Positions 1 through 6,295 of a stretch of DNA of 12,486 nucleotides are shown here, in pieces (the first letter of the stretch is position 1; each line of letters begins with the position of its first letter). The notes beneath the pieces are model-generated. The model ran no database searches. It worked only from the letters and a program-made list of their open reading frames with translations, and was not told the origin of the DNA. A program made the translations under genes and the position numbers. The stretch is from JBFLYE01 sp040756715 [NCBI: bacterium] (lineage in GTDB: Bacteria > UBA9089 > UBA9088), in the NCBI GenBank assembly GCA_040756715.1, contig JBFLYE010000042.1:1-12486 (forward strand), in the 5' to 3' direction.

Positions 1-518
1 TTTCCAAAAAGGGAAAAAAGCATGCAGGCCTTTTAAAAAATATGCTTGCTAAAATTTCCTTTGACTTTGTCTATTCAAGCCATTTAAGAAGGGCTTATGA
101 CACAGCAAAGATTGCCCTTGATGGAAAATACAAAATAGAAAGGGATAAAAGGCTTTCTGAAATAAACCTTGGTGATTGGGAGGGCATTTCTGCAAAAAGG
201 CTATTTAAAAAAAGTATAGAATTTAGAACCTGGTTTGAAAAAACATCTGAAATTGTCCCAAAGAATGGAGAAAGCCTTTTTGAATTTAGGGATAGGGTTG
301 TTTCATTCTTTAATGAGCTTATGAAGAATAAAAAGGAAAAAAGGGGGCTTATATTTACCCATTCTGGTGTCATAGGCATATTTCTGGCACATTTTTTGGA
401 AATGAACCTTAATAAGGTATGGAGTATTTCCACATTAAATGGCTCTATAACAATTGTTAATATGGCAAACCCCTTTTTTATCCTTACCACCTTTAATGAT
501 ACATCACATCTTGAATAA
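1..518 (+). CDS. Histidine phosphatase superfamily protein, 5' partial
   Basis: The reading frame is open from base 3 into the window edge, so the true N-terminus, which should carry the RHGE phosphohistidine motif, lies upstream; the ATG at 42 is internal. What remains is typical of the phosphoglycerate mutase-like histidine phosphatases: SKKGKKHA, which matches the usual 'LTxxGxxQA' stretch, VYSSHLRRAYDTA, the EINLGDWEG motif (acid-base region) and FTHSGVIG with the second catalytic histidine (codon 360-362). The family removes phosphate from small molecules or proteins in the cytosol; members include CobC (alpha-ribazole phosphatase) and broad-specificity phosphatases. Substrate cannot be read from the sequence. 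No cobalamin genes are visible. The next gene, phoU, has its own promoter 8 bases after this stop, so the two are probably not obligately co-transcribed. Confidence 0.85.
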   Translation, partial: SKKGKKHAGLLKNMLAKISFDFVYSSHLRRAYDTAKIALDGKYKIERDKRLSEINLGDWEGISAKRLFKKSIEFRTWFEKTSEIVPKNGESLFEFRDRVVSFFNELMKNKKEKRGLIFTHSGVIGIFLAHFLEMNLNKVWSISTLNGSITIVNMANPFFILTTFNDTSHLE

Positions 519-525
519 AAAATAA

Positions 526-553
526 TTGACAATCATCCTTTAATGGATATAAT
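526..553 (+). promoter_or_regulatory. Sigma-70-type promoter for phoU-sppA
   Basis: TTGACA at 526-531 and TATAAT at 548-553, both perfect matches to the housekeeping consensus, are separated by 16 bases. Transcription would be expected to start near 560, only about 6 bases before the phoU ATG at 566. The predicted mRNA therefore has almost no 5' leader and no room for a ribosome binding site. The promoter call comes from consensus matching only; no Pho-box-like repeats were recognised. Confidence 0.75.
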
Positions 554-565
554 AATACAAAAAAA

Positions 566-1228
566 ATGGAAAGGTTAGAAGGGGAGCTTGAGGATTTAAA
601 AAAAAGGGTATTGGAAATAGCATCTTTGGCAGAGGAGGCTATTTCCCTTTCCATAAAGGGTCTTAAGAAGAGGGATCCTAATATCCTTAAAGGTGTTTAC
701 GAACGGGAGGAGAAGATAAACCACCTCCAGATGGAAATAGATGAAATGGGGCTTATGATACTCGCCTTGAGACAACCTGTTGCCGCTGACCTTAGATTTG
801 TCGTATCTTCTATGAAGATTAACAATGAGATTGAAAGAATTGGCGATGAGGCTATAAATATTGCAGAGAGGGCAGAATACCTCCTTTCAAAGCCTCCTTT
901 AAAGCCACTTATTGACATTCCAAAGATGGCAGAGATAGCCCAGTCAATGGTAATGGATTCTATAAAATCATTGTTGGAAAAAAATGTTTCTCTAGCAAAG
1001 GCTGTGAGAGAGAGGGATGATGAGGTTGATAACTTAAGAGACCAGATATTCCGTGAATTGCTTACATATATGATGGAGGATTCAGGGAATGTAAAGCGGG
1101 CTATGGCTCTTATCTCGGTTGCCAGATATATTGAAAGAATTGGTGACCATGCCACAAACATTGCAGAGAATGTAACCTATATGATCTCAGGAAAGGATGT
1201 GAGGCACCCTTTAAGAAAGCAAGAGTGA
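566..1228 (+). CDS. phoU: PhoU-family phosphate regulator
   Basis: The protein has 220 residues, the usual PhoU length, and is built of two three-helix PhoU repeats. Repeat 1 has INHLQMEIDE, ALRQPVAADLR (from A67) and ERIGDEAINIAE (E90-D94); repeat 2 has ERIGDHATNIAE (E190-D194), exactly 100 residues later. The E/D residues of these motifs bind metal clusters in known PhoU structures. PhoU family proteins are cytosolic negative regulators of phosphate uptake and of PhoR/PhoB signalling, or partners of Na/Pi transporters. No pstSCAB, phoR/phoB or Na/Pi transporter gene is visible here. The start is firm because MERLEGELEDL aligns with the normal family N-terminus, yet the ATG is preceded only by an A-run with no Shine-Dalgarno. 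The TGA stop overlaps the GTG start of sppA by four bases, suggesting translational coupling. Confidence 0.93.
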   Translation: MERLEGELEDLKKRVLEIASLAEEAISLSIKGLKKRDPNILKGVYEREEKINHLQMEIDEMGLMILALRQPVAADLRFVVSSMKINNEIERIGDEAINIAERAEYLLSKPPLKPLIDIPKMAEIAQSMVMDSIKSLLEKNVSLAKAVRERDDEVDNLRDQIFRELLTYMMEDSGNVKRAMALISVARYIERIGDHATNIAENVTYMISGKDVRHPLRKQE

Positions 1229-2145
1229 AAAAAGAGGCTGTTTTTATTGGGATTTTATTGATTCTGTGCCTTCTTTCCATAATTATTGGAGCAAGCCTGA
1301 TTAGCAAGGGGAAAGGGAAAAAAATTCAGCCTTTTGAAGAAAGGGGAATAGCGATTATTAACATCTATGGCTCTATTGAGACAACAAGCCAACCGCCTGG
1401 ATTTTTTCAAGGATTTAAAGGTGCTGATTATATAACCAAGAGGCTTTCAAGGATAGCAAAAGACAAAAGAATTAAAGCCCTGGTTGTCCGAATAGATAGC
1501 CCGGGAGGAAGTATTGCTGCCTCTCAAGAGATATACAAAGGCATTCTTTCCCTTAAGAAAAATGGAAAAAAGGTTGTAATCTCAATGGCTGATCTCGCCT
1601 GCTCTGGTGCATACTATATTGCTTGTGCAGGCGATAAAATTATAGCAAATGAGGGCTCTATAATAGGAAGTATTGGCGTCATATTTTTTGCTCCAAACAT
1701 TGAAAGCCTGATGGGAAAAATAGGGGTTAAATTTAATGTCATAAAGAGTGGAAAATATAAGGACATAGGCTCAATTGCAAGGGAAATGACAAGCGAGGAA
1801 AGGGGGATAATTCAAGGGCTGATTGATAAAACATTTTTACAATTTTTTAATGCTGTATCAAGGGAAAGAAAGATTAAAGAGGATAGGCTTAAGGAAATAG
1901 CAGATGGAAGGGTATTTATCGGAGAAGAGGCAAAAGAGCTTGGCCTGATTGATGAAATAGGGACATTCCAGGATGCGATTAAAGAGGCAGCAAGGCTCTC
2001 TGGGATTAAGGGAGAGCCAAAAATAATAGATGAAAGGGAACCAATGGAGAGAATAATGGAGGAAATTTTAAGTATTACAGGAGGCATAAAACCGAAAATA
2101 GATACTTCTGCAAAGCTTAAATATATATGGCAACCAGTATATTAG
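1225..2145 (+). CDS. sppA: Signal peptide peptidase SppA, short (36K) type
   Basis: This is a 306-residue, membrane-anchored serine protease of the SppA/S49 family, which degrades signal peptides left in the membrane after secretion. An N-terminal hydrophobic helix (about residues 4-26) anchors it. VRIDSPGG (88-95) forms the conserved strand/oxyanion region; the nucleophile is S127 in ACSGAYYIA, and the general base is most likely K179 in SGKYKDIGS. The Ser-Lys spacing of 52 residues equals that recalled for Bacillus subtilis SppA (S147/K199). The length fits the single-domain short form, not the double-length E. coli enzyme. The GTG start overlaps the phoU stop (GTGA), so translation is probably coupled to phoU. 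The stop is followed after 12 bases by a tRNA gene on the same strand. Confidence 0.92.
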   Translation: MKKEAVFIGILLILCLLSIIIGASLISKGKGKKIQPFEERGIAIINIYGSIETTSQPPGFFQGFKGADYITKRLSRIAKDKRIKALVVRIDSPGGSIAASQEIYKGILSLKKNGKKVVISMADLACSGAYYIACAGDKIIANEGSIIGSIGVIFFAPNIESLMGKIGVKFNVIKSGKYKDIGSIAREMTSEERGIIQGLIDKTFLQFFNAVSRERKIKEDRLKEIADGRVFIGEEAKELGLIDEIGTFQDAIKEAARLSGIKGEPKIIDEREPMERIMEEILSITGGIKPKIDTSAKLKYIWQPVY

Positions 2146-2157
2146 AACCTATTATTC

Positions 2158-2233
2158 CGGGGCGTAGCGCAGCTTGGTTTAGCGCGCAGCGTTCGGGACG
2201 CTGAGGTCGGCCGTTCAAATCGGCCCACCCCGA
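2158..2233 (+). tRNA. tRNA-Pro, anticodon CGG
   Basis: A full cloverleaf can be drawn by hand. The acceptor stem is 2158-2164 with 2226-2232 (one C-A mismatch at pair 6-67), discriminator A at 2233. The D arm has GCGC stems at 2167-2170 and 2182-2185. The anticodon stem is CAGCG/CGCTG with a 7-base loop 2192-2198 and anticodon CGG at 2194-2196, reading CCG. The variable loop is 5 bases and the T arm is GGCCG/CGGCC with loop TTCAAAT. The 5' C1 pairing with G72 and the GGG-type loop sequence are typical of bacterial proline tRNAs. The 3' CCA is not encoded, so it must be added after processing. It lies 12 bases after sppA and 12 bases before the next start codon, all on one strand, so it is probably transcribed with these genes. 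Confidence 0.95.
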
Positions 2234-2245
2234 AGGAAAAGAAAA

Positions 2246-4171
2246 ATGAAAGAAAGAAAGCAACAAAATGGGAAAATGGAGGATAAACCTCCGCAACAAA
2301 AACTAAAGGTATTTGGTCCTGTTGCAAACTTGGAAGAATATGTCTCTTCTGATTGGTGGAAGAAAATCTTTAACCCCCTTTATCTTAAGACAGACGGAGA
2401 TGTTATAGATGACCAAAGGATAACCAAAGATGAAATTTCTTTAATCCTTTCTCTACTAAACCCAAAGAATGAGGAAAAAATCCTTGATCTGTGCTGTGGC
2501 CAGGGAAGGCATACATTAGAGCTTGCCAGGAGGGGGTTTTTGAATGTAGAGGGTCTTGACAGATCGCATTATCTTATCTATAAAGCAAAAACATTATCAA
2601 AGAAGGAGGGGCTTAATATCAAGTTTAAAGAGGGTGATGCAAGAAAGCTCCCATATCCCCCTGATACATTTGATATTGTTCTAATCTTAGGCAATAGCTT
2701 TGGATATTTTGAATCAATCAAGGATGATATAAAGGTTCTTTATGAGGTATTTAGGATTCTTAAACCCTGGGGAAGGCTTCTTATAGAATTGGCTGATGGC
2801 GAGTATCTAAAGACAAATTTTAATCCAAGGTCCTGGGAGTGGATAGATAAAAACCATTTTGTCTGCAGGGAAAGGTCATTATCATTAGATGGCCAAAGGC
2901 TTATCTCAAGGGAGGTGATCACAGATGTAGAAAAGGGCGTAATTGCAGACCAATTCTATGCAGAAAGGCTATACACAAAGGATGATATCTCAAACCTTCT
3001 TAAAAACGCAAATTTTTCCAATATCTCCTTTAATGGCAATGGAATATCAGCAACCTCAGAAAGAAATCAGGATTTGGGGATGATGGAGAAAAGGATGCTT
3101 ATAACCGCTGAGGTCAGGAAAAATTGGACACCGGTAAAAAGGAAAGAAAAGGCAATGTTAAATATAGCTGTAATCCTTGGAGACCCAACCAAGCCCGATC
3201 TACTAAAGCCCGATTATCAATTTGACGATGATGATTTCTATACCATTGACCAGCTTAAGAATGCCTTAAGAGAGCTTTCCCAATACCAATTCACCTATCT
3301 TAACTCCCACAATACCATTGTTTCTGACCTTTCAAGGCTGGTTGGGAAAACAGACCTTGTCCTTAATCTATGTGATGAGGGATATAACAATGATGCAAGG
3401 AAGGAGCTCCACATTCCATCCCTTTTAGAGGTGCTTGGTCTTCCCTATACAGGAGGAGGGCCACAATGCCTTGCATTTTGCTATGATAAATCCCTGGTTA
3501 GGGGTGTTGCCTCTGAAATGGGTGTCCCTGTTTCCGATGCATTCTTCATAAAACCAGGAGACTCTATATTTGAGCTTACCATAAATTTTCCTGTTATTGT
3601 AAAACCAAATTTTGGTGATTCAAGCTTTGGGATAACCCAGAAAAGCGTGGTCAATAACATTGACGAACTTACCCAGGCAATCCTCTGGATAAGGGAAAAA
3701 TTTGGCTATGAAAAGCCCATTTTGGTTGAGAAATTCCTTACGGGAAAGGATATAAGTGTTGGGATAATAGGAAATCCGCCAGATGACTACAATATCCTTC
3801 CCATTATAGAGGAGGATTATTCAGAGCTTCCACCAGACCTTCCAAGGATATGTGGCTATGAGGCAAAATGGCTTTCCAGTTCCCCATATTGGAAGATAAA
3901 ATCCATACCCGCAAATATTTCTGATGAGACAAAAGACCTTATTATTGATTCCTCCCTTAAGCTATTTGAGAGGCTTGAATGCAGGGATTATTGCCGGTTT
4001 GATTGGAGGTTTGATGCTGACGGAAATCCAAAGCTCCTTGAGGTAAATCCCAATCCTGGCTGGTGCTATGATGGGCACTTAGCAAAGATGGCAAGCATTT
4101 CAGGCATCTCATACCCCTCTCTTCTTTCTGCAATCATCAAGGCAGGCCTGCAGAGATTGGGGATTCATTAA
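2246..4171 (+). CDS. Fusion: SAM-dependent methyltransferase + D-Ala-D-Ala ligase-like ATP-grasp
   Basis: A 641-residue two-domain protein. Residues about 20-295 are a class I methyltransferase with the SAM-binding motif ILDLCCGQGR (79-88), an acidic strand-2 end (GLDRS), GDARKLPYPPDTFDIVL, and a post-core segment with SWEWIDKNHFVCRERS. Residues about 304-641 resemble the D-alanine-D-alanine ligase fold: LEVLGLPYTGGG, an ATP-binding lysine K453 in VIVKPNFGDSSFG, ILVEKFLTG (adenine-binding region), and the metal-binding end CRFDW...LLEVNPNPGW (E599, N601). The N-terminal substrate loop of Ddl (SxExxVSLxSG) and the terminal 'PGM...SL' motif are not kept, so it is unlikely to be a true Ddl. ATG 2246 is preferred because AAGGA lies 8 bases upstream, partly inside the tRNA end; ATG 2276 is an alternative. 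A weak internal start exists at ATG 3155. No transmembrane segments; cytosolic. Domain calls are firm, substrate unknown. Confidence 0.85.
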   Translation: MKERKQQNGKMEDKPPQQKLKVFGPVANLEEYVSSDWWKKIFNPLYLKTDGDVIDDQRITKDEISLILSLLNPKNEEKILDLCCGQGRHTLELARRGFLNVEGLDRSHYLIYKAKTLSKKEGLNIKFKEGDARKLPYPPDTFDIVLILGNSFGYFESIKDDIKVLYEVFRILKPWGRLLIELADGEYLKTNFNPRSWEWIDKNHFVCRERSLSLDGQRLISREVITDVEKGVIADQFYAERLYTKDDISNLLKNANFSNISFNGNGISATSERNQDLGMMEKRMLITAEVRKNWTPVKRKEKAMLNIAVILGDPTKPDLLKPDYQFDDDDFYTIDQLKNALRELSQYQFTYLNSHNTIVSDLSRLVGKTDLVLNLCDEGYNNDARKELHIPSLLEVLGLPYTGGGPQCLAFCYDKSLVRGVASEMGVPVSDAFFIKPGDSIFELTINFPVIVKPNFGDSSFGITQKSVVNNIDELTQAILWIREKFGYEKPILVEKFLTGKDISVGIIGNPPDDYNILPIIEEDYSELPPDLPRICGYEAKWLSSSPYWKIKSIPANISDETKDLIIDSSLKLFERLECRDYCRFDWRFDADGNPKLLEVNPNPGWCYDGHLAKMASISGISYPSLLSAIIKAGLQRLGIH

Positions 4172-4191
4172 AAGGTAGAATAAAGATTTAG

Positions 4192-4218
4192 GGTGTGTGT
4201 TTATCTGTTTAAAAATTC
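4192..4218 (+). repeat. Dispersed intergenic motif, copy 1
   Basis: A 27-base stretch that matches the minus strand of 10688-10714 at 24 of 27 positions, including an uninterrupted 14-base run TGTGTTTATCTGTT. It begins 20 bases after the stop codon of the methyltransferase/ligase fusion. Function is unknown; it could be the end of a small non-coding element or a conserved regulatory site. Confidence 0.4.
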
Positions 4219-4251
4219 ATCCCCCTTTTAAGCAATTTTGAATTCTAAATT

Positions 4252-4312
4252 TTGAATTTTGGATTGAAGGTTTAAGTTTTATAAAATTTTCCCCTTTTAA
4301 TTCAAAATTCAA
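4252..4312. terminator. Candidate bidirectional terminator hairpin at a convergent junction
   Basis: Left arm 4252-4270 pairs with right arm 4293-4312 over about 19 base pairs, with two G-T pairs and one bulged T, around a 22-base AT-rich loop. It lies between two convergent genes (fusion gene on +, gltX on -), where a shared terminator is expected. The stem is mostly A-T and the following T-runs are imperfect on both strands, so classical intrinsic termination is possible but not certain. The surrounding 4172-4442 stretch (271 bases) holds no credible gene. Confidence 0.4.
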
Positions 4313-4399
4313 CATTCAAAATTCATAATTTTATATAAAGTTTTTCCTTTTTTAATTCAAAATTCAACATTCAAAATTCATAATTTTATAAAGTTTTCC
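4295..4399. repeat. Two-copy tandem AT-rich direct repeat, 55-base period
   Basis: Copy A (4295-4347) and copy B (4350-4399) are identical except for small length differences near the 3' end (TTATATAAAG versus TTATAAAG, and one T in the following T-run). Both contain AATTCAAAATTCAACATTC followed by AAAATTCATAATT. A degenerate further tail precedes copy A at about 4271-4294. Two copies without distinct spacers rule out a CRISPR array. This kind of ATTCAAAATTC sequence is a frequent low-complexity intergenic filler in AT-rich genomes. Confidence 0.8.
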
Positions 4400-4422
4400 T
4401 TAAGATTATCTAAACACATACA
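4400..4422 (-). repeat. Dispersed intergenic motif, copy 2 (partial)
   Basis: On the plus strand TAAACACATAC at 4411-4421 is identical to 10703-10713, and on the minus strand it resembles 4192-4203. Copies 1 and 2 face each other and enclose the tandem repeats, giving imperfect inverted ends to a roughly 230-base AT-rich block. The similarity outside the 11-base core is weak. Confidence 0.3.
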
Positions 4423-4442
4423 TTTTGTAAAGCGTTATGGAA

Positions 4443-5843
4443 TTAACTATAGGTGTTCCTTCCGAAAATAGCAAAATTAAGCCTTTTTAATACCAGCTTT
4501 TTTCCAAGTAGGGAAAGGGTGTCAAAAAGTGGAGGAGAGACAGACCTTCCGGTTACCACAACACGAAGGGGATGGAATATCTCTTTTGTTTTAACATTAA
4601 GGTTTAAGGCAAGCTCTCGCAGGGTTTTTTCGGTTGTCTCTTTGGTAAAAGGCTCAAGGTTTTTTAAAGCATTTAAGGTTGCTTTTAGGTTATTTAAAAC
4701 ACCATCTTTTTTTAGGAAATCCTCCTCTGCCTTTTTATCTATTTCTATTTCATCCTCTAAGAGGAAATCGGCCTCTTTTTTAAGGTCGGATATGGTCTTT
4801 ATCCTTTCCCTGAAAAGCTCAATTACCTCTCCCTGCCACTCTCTATCTTTTCCCTTAAAGATATCTAAAGAAAGTTCAATAAGCTTTTGCCTATCTTCCT
4901 TTCTTATATACTCTCCATTCATCCAGAGAAGCTTATTCAGATCAAATATTGCCCCTCCCTTTTGAACCCTAACAAAGGAAAACAAAGAAATAAGCTCATC
5001 CTTGCTCATTATCTGCTTACTATCCTCGGTTGAGAAGCCAAGGAGGGAGATATAGTTTATCATTGCATTTGGTAAAAAACCCCTTTCTCTATAAGAGAGG
5101 ACATCCATTGCCCCATGCCTCTTGGACAAGGGTGTTTTATCAGGGCCAAAGATAAGGGGAAGATGAGCAAATTGTGGGATTTTAAAACCAAGGGCATTAT
5201 AGAGCAAGATTTGCTTTGGTGTGTTTGAGATATGGTCTTCTCCCCTTATAACATCTGTTATTTCCATAAGGCTATCGTCTATAACACAGGCAAAATTGTA
5301 GGTGGGAATCCCATCCGAACGCAGGATAATAAAATCCGATATTGTCTTGCTATCAAACTCAAGCTCTCCCCTGATGAGGTCAGAAAATACTATCTTGCAA
5401 TCAGGAACAAGAAATCTTATGCTTGGTTTTCTTTTCTTTTCTAAAATGCTCCTTTCTTCTCTTGTAAGGCTTCTACACTTTCCATCATATCCTGGTGGAA
5501 GACCTAATTTAGCTGCCTCATATCTCCTTATCTCAAGCTCTCTCTTTGTGCAAAAACAATAATATGCCTTTTGTTTTTTAAGAAGGATATTTGCATATTC
5601 TTGATAAATATTTAGTCTTTTGCTTTGGAAATAGGGACCTTCATCCCAATCTATCCCAAGCCATTTTAAACCCTCAAGGATTCCCGAAACCGCATCTTCT
5701 TTCTCCCTTTTGATATCCGTATCCTCAATGCGTAGGACAAATTTTCCCTTATTCTTTCTTGCATAAAGCCAGCTAAACAGGGCTGTTCTGGCTCCTCCCA
5801 GATGGAGGTATCCTGTGGGTGCTGGAGCAAAACGGGTTTTCAT
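4443..5843 (-). CDS. gltX: Glutamyl-tRNA synthetase
   Basis: A 466-residue class I aminoacyl-tRNA synthetase of normal bacterial GluRS length, charging tRNA-Glu (and possibly tRNA-Gln) in the cytosol. The Rossmann-fold signature is PAPTGYLHLGGARTALF (HIGH-type HLGG at 14-17) and the KMSKS-type loop is PLSKRHGA with K241. RIEDTD and VIRGEDHI are also present. The zinc-finger-like insert keeps C96, C98, Y119 and C123; position 125, histidine in E. coli, is serine. The C-terminal anticodon-binding region ends with HPLRVVVTGR and LLGKKLVLKRL, so the gene is intact. The ATG overlaps the upstream TGA by four bases (ATGA) with no clear ribosome binding site, implying coupled translation as the last gene of a five-gene operon. 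Discriminating versus non-discriminating type cannot be decided by eye, and no gatCAB genes are in the window. Confidence 0.97.
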   Translation of the reverse strand: MKTRFAPAPTGYLHLGGARTALFSWLYARKNKGKFVLRIEDTDIKREKEDAVSGILEGLKWLGIDWDEGPYFQSKRLNIYQEYANILLKKQKAYYCFCTKRELEIRRYEAAKLGLPPGYDGKCRSLTREERSILEKKRKPSIRFLVPDCKIVFSDLIRGELEFDSKTISDFIILRSDGIPTYNFACVIDDSLMEITDVIRGEDHISNTPKQILLYNALGFKIPQFAHLPLIFGPDKTPLSKRHGAMDVLSYRERGFLPNAMINYISLLGFSTEDSKQIMSKDELISLFSFVRVQKGGAIFDLNKLLWMNGEYIRKEDRQKLIELSLDIFKGKDREWQGEVIELFRERIKTISDLKKEADFLLEDEIEIDKKAEEDFLKKDGVLNNLKATLNALKNLEPFTKETTEKTLRELALNLNVKTKEIFHPLRVVVTGRSVSPPLFDTLSLLGKKLVLKRLNFAIFGRNTYS

Positions 5844-6295
5844 TCTATCTTTATGGTTGAAAGTATCTCGAACATTTTATTATACCTCTTTTTTGTTTCT
5901 TTTGCAATTATTGTAACTTGAATGTCCCTTTGATGGGGAAATATCTCAAGCCTTGTTTTCAAAAATTCCCTAAACCCCTCTTTTTGCTTCTCTGTAAAGA
6001 TATAGCTATCGCAATTTTCTAATCTGAAACTTGATCTGCCAAAAGAAAGGGAGTAATATCTTTTTATCTCTTTTGAGGTTTCCCTAAAAACAATAATTGC
6101 AATATCTCCCTCATTATCCCTTGAAAACAAAACACCATTTTCATTCTCCTTCACCTTCTTGTATTCTGGATATAGGAGGATTGAAAGCCCATAATCTGTG
6201 TGATAAGGAATTCTCTCAGGGCTTTCCTTGGGTAATTTCTCTTTTGTGCAATGGGATAAAAGGATTATAAGAAGAAGGGGTGCCAATTTTTTCAT
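5840..6295 (-). CDS. Hypothetical probable lipoprotein
   Basis: A 151-residue protein not assigned to a family. The N-terminus has two lysines, a hydrophobic run and a cysteine at position 16 (LLSHC), which looks like a lipoprotein signal, although histidine just before the cysteine is atypical. The rest is mixed alpha/beta, Lys/Glu-rich, with no membrane segment, so it is probably anchored on the outer face of a membrane. Its first 80 bases overlap the 3' end of the upstream TPR gene in another frame, and its stop overlaps the gltX start by four bases. The ATG at 6295 has no Shine-Dalgarno. A less likely alternative is that it is the displaced C-terminal part of the TPR protein after a frameshift. 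Confidence 0.7.
   Translation of the reverse strand: MKKLAPLLLIILLSHCTKEKLPKESPERIPYHTDYGLSILLYPEYKKVKENENGVLFSRDNEGDIAIIVFRETSKEIKRYYSLSFGRSSFRLENCDSYIFTEKQKEGFREFLKTRLEIFPHQRDIQVTIIAKETKKRYNKMFEILSTIKIE

Noticed and set aside
2117-2327. Minus-strand frames across the tRNA-Pro gene
   Set aside because: They run antisense through a structured tRNA and the starts of two neighbouring features, with no recognisable protein signature.
2246-4171. Assembly or frameshift artefact joining two genes
   Set aside because: The frame is continuous through a plausible linker (around residues 290-304), both domains are complete, and no stop or frame change is needed; only a weak internal start at 3155 hints at separate translation.
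4295-4399. Possible mini CRISPR array
   Set aside because: Only two copies, almost directly adjacent with no unique spacers of constant length, very AT-rich, and no cas genes anywhere in the window.
4453-4965. 170-residue open frame on the plus strand inside gltX
   Set aside because: Antisense to a fully conserved GluRS; composition is Ser/Phe-rich as expected from complementing Lys/Glu codons, with no domain signal.
5844-5990. T-box or other leader upstream of gltX
   Set aside because: The region is coding sequence of the upstream gene, which overlaps gltX by four bases, leaving no room for an aminoacyl-tRNA-sensing leader.
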